Shown here: positions 40,584 to 47,028 of the stretch, piece after piece
How positions within the stretch are numbered: the first letter of the stretch is position 1
How the letters are laid out: the number at the start of each line of letters is the position of its first letter
Assembly: GCF_015223355.1 (NCBI RefSeq)
Contig: NZ_JADFFK010000001.1
Coordinates: forward strand, 558,001 to 622,000
Direction of reading: 5' to 3'
Length of the DNA stretch: 64,000 bases
DNA from: Salipiger mangrovisoli
GTDB lineage: Bacteria; Pseudomonadota; Alphaproteobacteria; Rhodobacterales; Rhodobacteraceae
Notes under the pieces: model-generated
Databases searched by the model: none
What the model saw: the letters and a program-made list of their open reading frames with translations, nothing else
What the model was told of the DNA's origin: nothing
Translations under genes and position numbers: made by a program

Positions 40584-41354
40584 TCAGGAGTGAGATTGGG
40601 CACCTTCTCCCGCTCTGGCCTCGAGCTTTTCCATCAGTTCCGGGATAAATCGCTCGCTGAACCCAGCGATTGTGGCGAACACCATTAGGGCAAGGGAATT
40701 CTCCTTGAGCATACCCAATACAAGATCGCTCATACACATCATGCAAAACAAGATTCCAAAGAAAAAACCTACTAATACCCTGGCAACGCCTTCAGCCATG
40801 ATCATCTTGCGTTGTGACTTCCAGTTTATTTTTAAGCTCGTTATCCGGTGCGCGACAGAAATGGCCGCACCAGCAGCTCCCATCAAGCCACACCAGTTGC
40901 CGACCTCCCACTCGCCTGAAAAGGAAAATGCCCAAGCGGCAAGGAGCCCTAAAGAAATAATGATACCCAATGCGGCAAAACAATAGGTTACGTAAGAGAA
41001 TCGAGCATTTTGTTGTGCAAGCTCCTCAATGGAGGTGATGATGCTCTCGAAGTGATCTTGCGGCGATTGATTGCTTGTTGAGTCAAGCGCTTGGAATAGT
41101 GATTTTCCAAGAAGTTTTAGATGATCGTCTGTGCGCTGGTCTGGCAAATACGTTCTAATAGTCTGCATTAGTGCGTTAAATTCACTCACTGCCGGTTTCT
41201 TGTAGTCTGGTATTTCACCGCCATCGCCATAGTAGTCCCACCTTAAATGCTTGTCTTCGGTGAAGTAGACTGCTGCCGTCTTAGACTGGCCTAGAACCTC
41301 TTTGACGATCTGGCCCGTGCTAGTCGTTGAGCCAATCTTCAGTGGATCTTCCAT
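40584..41354 (-). CDS. Four-helix membrane protein with cytoplasmic N-terminal domain
   Basis: A 256-residue protein, AT-richer than the late genes. Residues 1-115 are soluble and polar. Four hydrophobic segments follow: FAALGIIISLGLLAAWAFSF (about 126-145), WCGLMGAAGAAISVAHRI (about 153-170), VARVLVGFFFGILFCMMCM (about 189-207) and SLALMVFATIAGFSERFIP (about 218-236). The GFSERF-x-P motif at the last helix is distinctive. No enzyme motif is seen. It could be a membrane effector or exclusion protein in the same accessory block as the SIR2 protein, but a link is only positional. Confidence 0.6.
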   Translation of the reverse strand: MEDPLKIGSTTSTGQIVKEVLGQSKTAAVYFTEDKHLRWDYYGDGGEIPDYKKPAVSEFNALMQTIRTYLPDQRTDDHLKLLGKSLFQALDSTSNQSPQDHFESIITSIEELAQQNARFSYVTYCFAALGIIISLGLLAAWAFSFSGEWEVGNWCGLMGAAGAAISVAHRITSLKINWKSQRKMIMAEGVARVLVGFFFGILFCMMCMSDLVLGMLKENSLALMVFATIAGFSERFIPELMEKLEARAGEGAQSHS

Positions 41355-41628
41355 AGACTACACTCGTTTCAGATTCTGATAACGGGAATATTAAAGCAGT
41401 TTGACGTAAAAATATATCGACATTCGCGGCGATGCAGAATGCTCGTCAGATTGGGCTCGGTGGAGCCGAACGCGGCGCCCCGCCTGAAGGGCAGCTTTCG
41501 GGAAATGTACTCTACGGAGGCTGGTCGGCTAACTGCGCGAAGCTGCCCTCGGTGCGATCTCGACGGCGCTTTGACTTACCTGGCTAACTTAGAGCTGAGT
41601 GTTCTCAGAGATGGTATGAGGGGTAAGT
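41355..41628. other. Intergenic region
   Basis: About 270 bases. The short plus-strand frame at 41439-41657 lacks a ribosome site and overlaps a better gene. Nothing else is supported apart from presumed promoters for the flanking divergent genes. Confidence 0.35.
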
Positions 41629-42054
41629 TTGTCCATAATCTGGGGATATATCCTTGAGGCTCCTGGGCGTCCGCCGCTGCCAAAGCAGCGCGAGGTCATG
41701 CGCGCTCTGGGCGTCGATATGAGCGAGTTCGGCACGTGCTGGCAGGACAAGATCACGAAGGGCTCTACGCGCCCGCGCTCGCAGCTCGAAGAGCGCAACC
41801 TGCTGCTCAAGGGTGCACGGAAGGGCGACACGGTTGTCATCGCTGCGCCGCTATGCCTCGGGATTTCGGAGAAGGATGCCGCGTGGTTCCTCGCCGAGCT
41901 GGCCGAGTGCGGCGCGGTAGTGACGGTCAACGGCGACCTCGACACGCTCAAACCCGGCGACGATCATTCCGATATGCTGCGGCGCGTGGCGAGCGCGCAC
42001 AACGTCCATCATGTGCGGGTGGCAAAGGCCAAGGCCCGCGCGAAGTCCAAGTAA
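41629..42054 (+). CDS. Resolvase-like small protein lacking the catalytic Ser motif (copy 1)
   Basis: A 141-residue protein from TTG 41629 with GAGGGG six bases upstream. It follows the shape of a serine-recombinase N-terminal domain: an initial strand GYILEAPG where resolvases have GYxRVS, a helix with QREVMRALGVD, QDKITKGSTRPRSQLEERNLLLKGARKGDTVVIAAP (compare D-K-x-S-G-x-RP ... GDTLVV), and a final strand ECGAVVTVNGDL. The nucleophilic Ser and usual Arg are missing and there is no DNA-binding domain. A paralogue is at 43274-43591. Possibly a non-catalytic regulator. Confidence 0.5.
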   Translation: MSIIWGYILEAPGRPPLPKQREVMRALGVDMSEFGTCWQDKITKGSTRPRSQLEERNLLLKGARKGDTVVIAAPLCLGISEKDAAWFLAELAECGAVVTVNGDLDTLKPGDDHSDMLRRVASAHNVHHVRVAKAKARAKSK

Positions 42055-42065
42055 GGAGCGAGGGC

Positions 42066-42149
42066 ATGTCTGTTGATTTCGTGATGGCCGGAAGCGCGGC
42101 CCTCGGCTTCTTCTGTGGCTTCGGGCTTTGCCTCTGGATCGTTCGGTAG
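42066..42149 (+). CDS. Single-helix membrane micropeptide (27 aa)
   Basis: ATG 42066 is seven bases after AAGGAG (42053-42058). The 27-residue product is almost entirely one hydrophobic helix (FVMAGSAALGFFCGFGLCLWIV) ending in Arg. It lies between the resolvase-like gene and the Cys-rich gene, each with its own ribosome site. Confidence 0.5.
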   Translation: MSVDFVMAGSAALGFFCGFGLCLWIVR

Positions 42150-42160
42150 AGGAGCGCGGC

Positions 42161-42295
42161 GTGGCATCTGGTGTCGGCACTGGCGACCGCATCGCGTGCG
42201 GCTGCTTGCTCCATGCCTGGTGCGGTCGGTATGGCTGTATGAATAAAGGGGGCCAGTGGCGCCCCTCTGTCTTTCAGGTAAGATCGAGCTCCTAA
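42161..42295 (+). CDS. Cys-rich mini-protein (44 aa), copy 1
   Basis: GTG 42161 lies six bases after AGAGGAG (42148-42154). The 44-residue product contains GDRIACGC, then LHA and CGRYGC (residues 8-26), with four closely placed cysteines. A second copy at 44262-44411 conserves this block while differing mostly at third codon positions, which indicates selection on the protein. The cysteine spacing (C-x-C-x5-C-x4-C) suggests a zinc site. Function unknown. Its stop overlaps hicB convergently. Confidence 0.6.
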   Translation: MASGVGTGDRIACGCLLHAWCGRYGCMNKGGQWRPSVFQVRSSS

Positions 42296-42699
42296 GCAGC
42301 CACCGTCAGAATGCGCTTTCCTAGCGCTTCAAAGGCTGCATCGAACTGGTCAAGCCGCGTCGCATGCCTCGGGGCGAAAAGGCGGTCCACCTGAGTTCGC
42401 GACCAGCCGAGAGTTCTGACCAGATCGGCGCGGGACAAGCCGCGAGCTTCGAGTTCCCAATAGAGCTGAACCTTCAGCCCGATTAGGGTAGAAACCGCCA
42501 CGGTCAGTTCACCCACCGAAGGGTGGGGAATTCCGTCGAAATCATCAAGGCGGCCGGCCAGCGCCTCCTCGACGGCATCGGCTCCGTTTGCGAATGCCTC
42601 TTCTAGCGTGTCTCCATCAGAGGTCACCTCGGGAAGATCAGGACAGGTCACCAGATAGCCGTCGCCGTCCGGCTCTACGTTGATCGGATAGTTGAGCAT
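42292..42699 (-). CDS. hicB: HicB-family antitoxin with C-terminal HTH
   Basis: A 135-residue antitoxin. Residues 1-60 have the partial RNase-H fold of HicB (MLNYPINVEPDGDGYLVTCPDLPEVTSDGDTLEEA, read in parts). Residues about 85-130 form an HTH (RGLSRADLVRTLGWSRTQVDRLF). HicB neutralises HicA and represses the operon. Its toxin partner upstream is frameshifted, so this copy is probably a solitary repressor. The palindromic operator at 42919-42956 is intact. Confidence 0.85.
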   Translation of the reverse strand: MLNYPINVEPDGDGYLVTCPDLPEVTSDGDTLEEAFANGADAVEEALAGRLDDFDGIPHPSVGELTVAVSTLIGLKVQLYWELEARGLSRADLVRTLGWSRTQVDRLFAPRHATRLDQFDAAFEALGKRILTVAA

Positions 42700-42729
42700 T
42701 TGGTTTCTCCTTTGCGGGTGACCCCGGCA

Positions 42730-42907
42730 TCATTCGATGCCGAGTTCTTTCTTGATCTTCGCGACGAGACCTCTTCCGCGATCCATGAACGGGCATCACT
42801 GTCTTTCTGTCGCCCAGCTTGACGGTGATGTGTCCGCCTTTGCCGCGCTTGGCTTCGAAGATGCAGCCGTGCTTGGCTAGGAGCTTCTTGAGTTCTGCGC
42901 TGTTCAT
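42730..42907 (-). pseudogene. hicA: Frameshifted HicA toxin gene
   Basis: From ATG 42907 the frame reads MNSAELKKLLAKHGCIFEAK, then GGHITVKLGDRKTVMPVHGS, the HicA dsRBD-like fold including the catalytic His in GGHI. After HGSRK it runs into a wrong frame. The expected ending GLVAKIKKELGIE and stop (TGA at 42730-42732) are present in another frame. Compared with normal HicA spacing (HGS-RKEIGT-GL), about 11 bases are missing. The unshifted product would carry a 40-residue aberrant tail into hicB. Toxin activity is probably lost. Confidence 0.75.
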
Positions 42908-42918
42908 GAAGATAAGGT

Positions 42919-42956
42919 ATTCCACACATGTGTGGAATTCAATAGATGTGTGGAAT
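42919..42956 (-). promoter_or_regulatory. hicAB operator: 20-bp palindrome plus extra half-site
   Basis: A perfect palindrome ATTCCACACA|TGTGTGGAAT (42919-42938) is followed by another TGTGTGGAAT (42947-42956), 18 bases from the first copy. It lies 12 bases upstream of the hicA start and is the obvious HicB binding region. Confidence 0.7.
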
Positions 42957-43273
42957 TTATCGAGCTGAGATCGCGCGACTATCGACCTGCGCCACGCGCC
43001 GGGAATCGTGGTCCACCTGCGATGTAAGTCATTGATATCATATGGACCCACATCCCTAGATCGCGGTCCACATCTGCACTGATTTTAAAGGGGAAATTCG
43101 GTGTGTTGGTGGGCCCGGCAGGACTTGAGCCCCGGAGCGAGCCTCGGGTGCGTTTTATCACGCAAGCCAAGGGGGCAGCGATGCAGGCTACGAGTTACGA
43201 AGTGCATTCCAGGTCACTGAACCTACGTGCACCGAAAATCCTTGGATTGGTGGGCGAAAAGGTGATTTAAGAA
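42957..43273. other. Intergenic region with a tRNA 3'-end relic
   Basis: About 315 bases with no credible gene. It contains the tRNA-like fragment at 43107-43131 and presumably the promoters of the two divergent units. Confidence 0.4.
43107..43131 (-). other. tRNA 3'-end-like fragment (possible old att site)
   Basis: Read on the minus strand, the segment ends CAAGTCCTGC-CGGGCCC-A-CCA, the T-loop, T-stem 3' half, acceptor strand, discriminator and CCA of a tRNA. Upstream on that strand, GCGTGATAAAACGC resembles a damaged anticodon arm of tRNA-Ile(GAT). The T-stem does not pair well, so it is not a working tRNA. It may be a relic of another integration into a tRNA gene. Confidence 0.4.
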
Positions 43274-43591
43274 GTGCATCGTGGGCGGAAAATAAATGGC
43301 TTGGCGCCGCCACGCTTTGTTCACATCAAAGCGCTTGCCGGTTCTATGCGCCCGCGCTCACAGTTCGCCGGCCGCAATGATCTTCTGGACGCAGTAATGG
43401 AAGGCGACACGATGGTGATCGCCGCGCCGTTCTGCTTTGGACTTTCGGAGAAGAAAGCCGCGTGGTTGCTTGCCGAGCTGGCGGCGCGCAAGGTGGCAGT
43501 GAAGGGCGAACTCGACAGGATCGAGCCGGGCGACGATCTTTCGGACATGCGTCCCGCAAGTCCAAATAGGAGTGAGAGAATATGGTGCTAA
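43274..43591 (+). CDS. Resolvase-like small protein, N-terminally shortened (copy 2)
   Basis: A 105-residue frame from GTG 43274. It matches copy 1 (41629-42054) across the core: MRPRSQFAGRNDLLDAVMEGDTMVIAAPFCFGLSEKKAAWLLAEL, read in parts, versus TRPRSQLEERNLLLKGARKGDTVVIAAPLCLGISEKDAAWFLAEL. It then has VKGELDRIEPGDDLSDM. The first 30-35 residues of copy 1 have no counterpart and the ending diverges, so it may be a decaying duplicate. It overlaps the next gene by 10 bases. Confidence 0.45.
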   Translation: MHRGRKINGLAPPRFVHIKALAGSMRPRSQFAGRNDLLDAVMEGDTMVIAAPFCFGLSEKKAAWLLAELAARKVAVKGELDRIEPGDDLSDMRPASPNRSERIWC

Positions 43592-43803
43592 AGTTTTCCG
43601 GTTTAAGTGGGAGTTCGTCAAATTTTGAGACCCTATTGGAAGCATTCGATGGCAAAAGACGTGTGGTGGTCGTGACTTCAAGTGAGGCTCTTGACCGTTA
43701 CGGCTTGCTTTCTGTGGAGCAAAAGGCTTCAGATAAATATGACGCCGGGAGAACTGATGCTTCTGGGCGAGTAAGAGTATTTGCGGCCGACCTCGGTCAT
43801 TGA
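43582..43803 (+). CDS. Small hypothetical protein, possibly DUF1488-like
   Basis: A 73-residue protein after AGGAGTGAG. The pattern DGKRRVVVVTSSEALDRYGLL ... QKASDKYDAGRTDASGRVRVFAADLGH resembles DUF1488 proteins, which have a strand-helix with S-x-EAL-x-D/R-x-F and a final A-x-D motif. Weak recognition only. Compact spacing with its neighbours supports a real gene. Confidence 0.45.
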   Translation: MVLKFSGLSGSSSNFETLLEAFDGKRRVVVVTSSEALDRYGLLSVEQKASDKYDAGRTDASGRVRVFAADLGH

Positions 43804-43892
43804 GCCGTGAGCCAGTCCTTGAAAGAAGAAAGGGCATGGCTGATGCTTAGAAAATTGCCGGGACGGCCGCTCACTGGCTTGCGCAGTCAGAG

Positions 43893-44240
43893 ATGTGGCT
43901 GGCAGAGCTGCGAGGACATGTCGTGCCGGAGGCCGCGGTGCACGACCTTCGGCAGAATGCCCGCGTGGCGGTCCATGATTCCATCGGGGCTATGAAGCGG
44001 CAATCCGCCATGCGCTCCATCAGCGATGCGCCGCAGGATGGCACGCCGGTCTTGGTGAAGATCAAGGATGACCTCGCGCCGTGGGAGATCAAGCCTGGGC
44101 ACTTCGGCGGGACTAAGCGCTTCGCGGGATTGCACGCGGTCATGCGGTGTCGCGGCGACATGATGGACTGGTGCTTCGTTGCGCCACTCGGGTGCGGGGG
44201 CTTACCCGCAGAATGTCTGGACGGCTGGTGGCCGCTTTAG
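43893..44240 (+). CDS. Hypothetical phage-type protein with DAPxDG motif
   Basis: A 115-residue frame from ATG 43893; starts at 43992 and 44010 are also possible. The C-terminal 77 residues (MRSISDAPQDGTPVLVKIKDD, then MDWCFVAPLGCGGLPAECLDGWWPL) have the short-protein pattern M-x-x-I-x-D-A-P-x-D-G-T-x-V-L and W-x-P-L common in prophages of this group. The open frame extends upstream to 43851 without an ATG. Function unknown. Confidence 0.5.
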   Translation: MWLAELRGHVVPEAAVHDLRQNARVAVHDSIGAMKRQSAMRSISDAPQDGTPVLVKIKDDLAPWEIKPGHFGGTKRFAGLHAVMRCRGDMMDWCFVAPLGCGGLPAECLDGWWPL

Positions 44241-44261
44241 GTCCAGTAGAGGAGGCGGGGG

Positions 44262-44411
44262 TTGGCGGCAGGCGTGAGTACTGGTGACCGTATCGCATGC
44301 GGCTGCGTTCTTCATGCCTTTTGCGGGCGGTATGGTTGCGCGAGGGGGAATTCACACATCGCGATTCGTTCACTGAATGTCCGTGTGAGCGAAATGGGGT
44401 TAAGCGGCTGA
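44262..44411 (+). CDS. Cys-rich mini-protein (49 aa), copy 2
   Basis: TTG 44262 lies six bases after AGAGGAGG (44248-44255), the same arrangement as copy 1. The block STGDRIACGC, LHA, CGRYGC is conserved at the protein level with codon changes such as GGC/GGT, CGC/CGT, GCG/GCA and TGT/TGC between copies. The C-terminal half differs. It is the last prophage gene before the attachment-site remnant. Confidence 0.6.
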   Translation: MAAGVSTGDRIACGCVLHAFCGRYGCARGNSHIAIRSLNVRVSEMGLSG

Positions 44412-44432
44412 TTTCGCGCTGAGTTGACCAAA

Positions 44433-44485
44433 TTCAAAATCCCCCGCCGCAAGGCGTGCCGGTTCGAGTCCGGCCTTGGGTACCA
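44433..44485 (+). other. attR: 3' fragment of tRNA-Leu(CAA) marking the prophage end
   Basis: These 53 bases match a tRNA-Leu 3' half: anticodon-loop sequence TTCAAAA with anticodon CAA, a class-II variable arm (CGCC-GCAA-GGCG), a perfect T-arm (GCCGG-TTCGAGT-CCGGC), acceptor strand CTTGGGT, discriminator A and CCA. No 5' half (expected A/GCCCAAG...) precedes it. This is what integration into a tRNA 3' end leaves at the distal junction. The intact tRNA-Leu and integrase should lie left of position 1. Confidence 0.75.
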
Positions 44486-44869
44486 AGCTGAGATTTTTCC
44501 AGCTTTCCGCGAAGCCTCGTTGCCGCAGCGTCTCGCACCTTCTGCCCCCCGTCAGCGCAGCGCATTGTTCCGCGGTGCGCAGCCCATGCGCTCCTGCAAG
44601 ATGCAGGCGATCGGCGATTGGCGGGTGTTGCACGCAGCGCTATCCGGCGCGACCAGCGCTGATCCCATGGCCCGCGCTTGACCTCGCACGCGACGGAGGT
44701 CTTGTGGCCGAGCCCTCTCGGCGGAGCGAAAAGGCGGGTGCCAGCGGCTAAGATGCTGGGGCGTCGTCAAATTTCCCCTCGGGCGCCGCGGTGACTCCGT
44801 GGATGCGCCGCATTTCTTCCTTTTTTCGCCACCAGAAGGGGCCGGTACTGACCAGAAAGGTGTATGTAA
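44486..44869. other. Host intergenic region right of attR
   Basis: Begins with a short AAGCTG/CAGCTT hairpin (44485-44505) around a T-run that may be the old tRNA terminator. The remaining 360 bases show no credible gene; frames on both strands are arginine/proline-rich shadows. Confidence 0.4.
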
Positions 44870-45424
44870 ATGTTTGGTTTGATTTCGGGGGCCAGCTCGG
44901 GCGGCTACTCGGGGATTTTTGGCGGTTTTGCCAACGCTTCGTCCACCGGCGCAGCGCAATCCAACAACACGGCGCAGGAAGAAGATCTGCAGGTGGAAGA
45001 GGTGCAGGCGTCGCAAGAGCCGGAAACCGCATCCGGGAACGCTGCCGCCACGACCGGCGAGAGCGCGGCGGGCGACACGACGCCCGAGCCCGCGTCCGAG
45101 GTGGCTCAGGATGCCTCCGCGACAGACGCCCCGGCATCGGCGGGCAGCACGCAGGCCGCTGCGGCAGGTTCCGTGGCCTCGGCGGGCGGGCCGGTCGAAA
45201 CCTCTGGCGCGGCTGGTGCCGCCGACGCGCTGGCCGAGGCGCGGGCGCAGGCAATCGCCACCCAGGAAAGCTTTGTGAAATCTCTGGTGATCGCGCAGAT
45301 GGGTTCGAAATCCGATGAGGGCGACCTCGCGTCGCGCCTGCGCCGGGGGGCCGAATCCTATGCCGCCGCCCGCGCCGCGACGGAGCAGACTGGCGAAACC
45401 CCGCGCACGGACGTGGCAGCCTAA
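44870..45424 (+). CDS. Low-complexity host protein of unknown function
   Basis: A 184-residue protein with a Gly/Ser/Phe-rich start (MFGLISGASSGGYSGIFGGFANASS), a long Ala/Glu/Thr/Ser-rich disordered middle and a helical end (ALAEARAQAIATQESFVKSLVIAQMGSKSDEGDLASRLRRGAESY). There is no classic signal peptide and no family is recognised. The composition suggests a surface or scaffold-type protein. Start supported by AAAGG upstream. Confidence 0.55.
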   Translation: MFGLISGASSGGYSGIFGGFANASSTGAAQSNNTAQEEDLQVEEVQASQEPETASGNAAATTGESAAGDTTPEPASEVAQDASATDAPASAGSTQAAAAGSVASAGGPVETSGAAGAADALAEARAQAIATQESFVKSLVIAQMGSKSDEGDLASRLRRGAESYAAARAATEQTGETPRTDVAA

Positions 45425-45665
45425 ACCGGAAAGCCGGTCCGCCGCTTGATCGGCGATCGAAATACGCGCGGCGCAGGGGGGATCCCTTGCGCCGCGCTGT
45501 CGTTCCGAGGGGAGCTATCAGGCACTTGCCGCGCAGCGACCGCAAGCACGGCATGGCGCGCGCCCCTTGGGGGCGTTCTGCCATGGTCCTGCACGCTTGC
45601 TCGGATCTCCCGGTATCCACCGGGGTGGGCACTTTCCCAACGCTACCAGAGCGTTAAAGGGAAAG

Positions 45666-45755
45666 TGGCGGAGAGACAGGGATTCGAACCCTGGGACCCC
45701 GTGAAGGGTCAACGGTTTTCGAGACCGCCCCGTTCGACCACTCCGGCACCTCTCC
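45666..45755 (-). tRNA. tRNA-Ser (CGA)
   Basis: On the minus strand the acceptor GGAGAGG starts at 45755 and pairs with the 3' end before an encoded CCA (45666-45668). The anticodon loop CTCGAAA gives anticodon CGA. A long variable arm (GTTGACCCTTCACGGGGTCCC region) and T-arm CAGGGTTCGAATCCCTG are present. 90 nt with CCA. Confidence 0.95.
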
Positions 45756-45939
45756 GCGGGGGTCGTGGGGGGCCGTTTAACGACAAGCTTCGGGGGGTGC
45801 AACAGGGAATTTTGAAGTTTTTTCATCCGGACGAAAATCTTTTCCGGCGAAGCTCCGCCACCGGCGCATTTGGTCGCCTTGGAAATGCATCGGCGCGGCC
45901 CTAGGCTCTGGGGCTGACATACCCGGAGTACCCCATCTC

Positions 45940-46761
45940 ATGTTCCCGCGTCCTGCCGCCTACCTCGCCGTTTTCCTGTCTTTCCTGCCCATGGCGCTGC
46001 CCGTGCAGGCCGGACCCGCCGAGGACCTGCTGGAAGCCCTGAAGATCGACGAGATCATCGAGATCATGCGCGAGGAGGGGCGCGGCTATTCGACGGACAT
46101 GGCGCAGGATCTGCTTCCGGCCGGGCAGACGGCGGGCTGGCAGCGCTCGGTCGACAGGCTTTACGCCCCGGATGCCATGGCCGAAGTCGTGCGTGCGCGA
46201 TTCCTCGAGAGCTTCGGCGACACCGATGCGGCGCCGCTGCTGGACTATTTCACCAGCCCCGAGGGGCAGAAGGTGGTGACCCTCGAGATCGAGGCACGGC
46301 GGGAAATGATCTCCGAATCCGTCGAAGCGGCGGCGCGCGAGGCATGGCGGGAACGGTCGGTTGCCGGTGAGCCGCGTCTCGACCAGCTCGACCGCTTCGT
46401 CGCCGCCAACGACCTGCTCGAGACCAACGTGGTGGGCGCGCTCAATGCCAGCTTCCAGTTCTACCTCGGGTTGGTGGATGGCGGCGGCCTCGAGATGACC
46501 GAGCCCGAGATCGTCGAGGAGGTCTGGATGCAGGAGGAGGCGACGCGGGTCGACACCGGCGAATGGCTCTACAGCTACCTGCTGCTCGCCTACCAGCCGC
46601 TCTCGGACCAGGCGCTGGACGACTATATCGACATCTCTCAGACACCGGAGGGCAAGGCGATGAACCAGGCGCTGTTCGCGGGGTTCAACCATATGTATGA
46701 AGAGATCTCGTACGGATTGGGTCTTGCAGCCGCCCACGAGATGCTGGGGCAGGAGCTCTGA
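45940..46761 (+). CDS. DUF2059-containing exported protein
   Basis: A 273-residue protein with a signal peptide (AAYLAVFLSFLPMALPVQAG). The DUF2059 pattern appears twice: YFTSPEGQKVVTLE (about 104-117) and YIDISQTPEGKAMNQALFAGF (about 228-248). Such periplasmic helical proteins are widespread in alphaproteobacteria with no known function. It stands alone between tRNA-Ser and rplU. Confidence 0.8.
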   Translation: MFPRPAAYLAVFLSFLPMALPVQAGPAEDLLEALKIDEIIEIMREEGRGYSTDMAQDLLPAGQTAGWQRSVDRLYAPDAMAEVVRARFLESFGDTDAAPLLDYFTSPEGQKVVTLEIEARREMISESVEAAAREAWRERSVAGEPRLDQLDRFVAANDLLETNVVGALNASFQFYLGLVDGGGLEMTEPEIVEEVWMQEEATRVDTGEWLYSYLLLAYQPLSDQALDDYIDISQTPEGKAMNQALFAGFNHMYEEISYGLGLAAAHEMLGQEL

Positions 46762-46839
46762 AACCGTGCTGACCGCGGGACGTGTCGACCACCCGCTCGA
46801 CCACACGCGCGCGTAAGGGGAAAAACCGTGGCGCGCGGG

Positions 46840-46868
46840 TTGACACATGGGCAATTTGCCCCGATAAG
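46840..46868 (+). promoter_or_regulatory. rplU-rpmA promoter
   Basis: A TTGACA hexamer (46840-46845), 17-base spacer and GATAAG (46863-46868), giving an expected start near 46875 and a leader of about 155 bases before rplU. Confidence 0.6.
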
Positions 46869-47028
46869 CCGGGCCTCGTGACGGGGCCATTGCGCGCCCC
46901 GCTTTCGATTCTTACATCCATACAGCCCGAAAGGGCGCGCTGTTCGACGGCGGAGCGGGATACCCCGCACCACGAAGTCCCCAACAAACCGGGGCGCCAC
47001 AGGACGCGGTAGACAAAGGAAGACGCAG

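Noticed and set aside
41476-41550. Inverted repeat GGGCAGCTT ... AAGCTGCCC
   Set aside because: Nine-base arms separated by about 60 bases with no paired interior or flanking signal; probably chance.
42638-43051. A 137-codon minus-strand frame covering hicA
   Set aside because: It begins far upstream of the real hicA start, reads through the operator, and continues past the frameshift into hicB; only 42730-42907 is meaningful.
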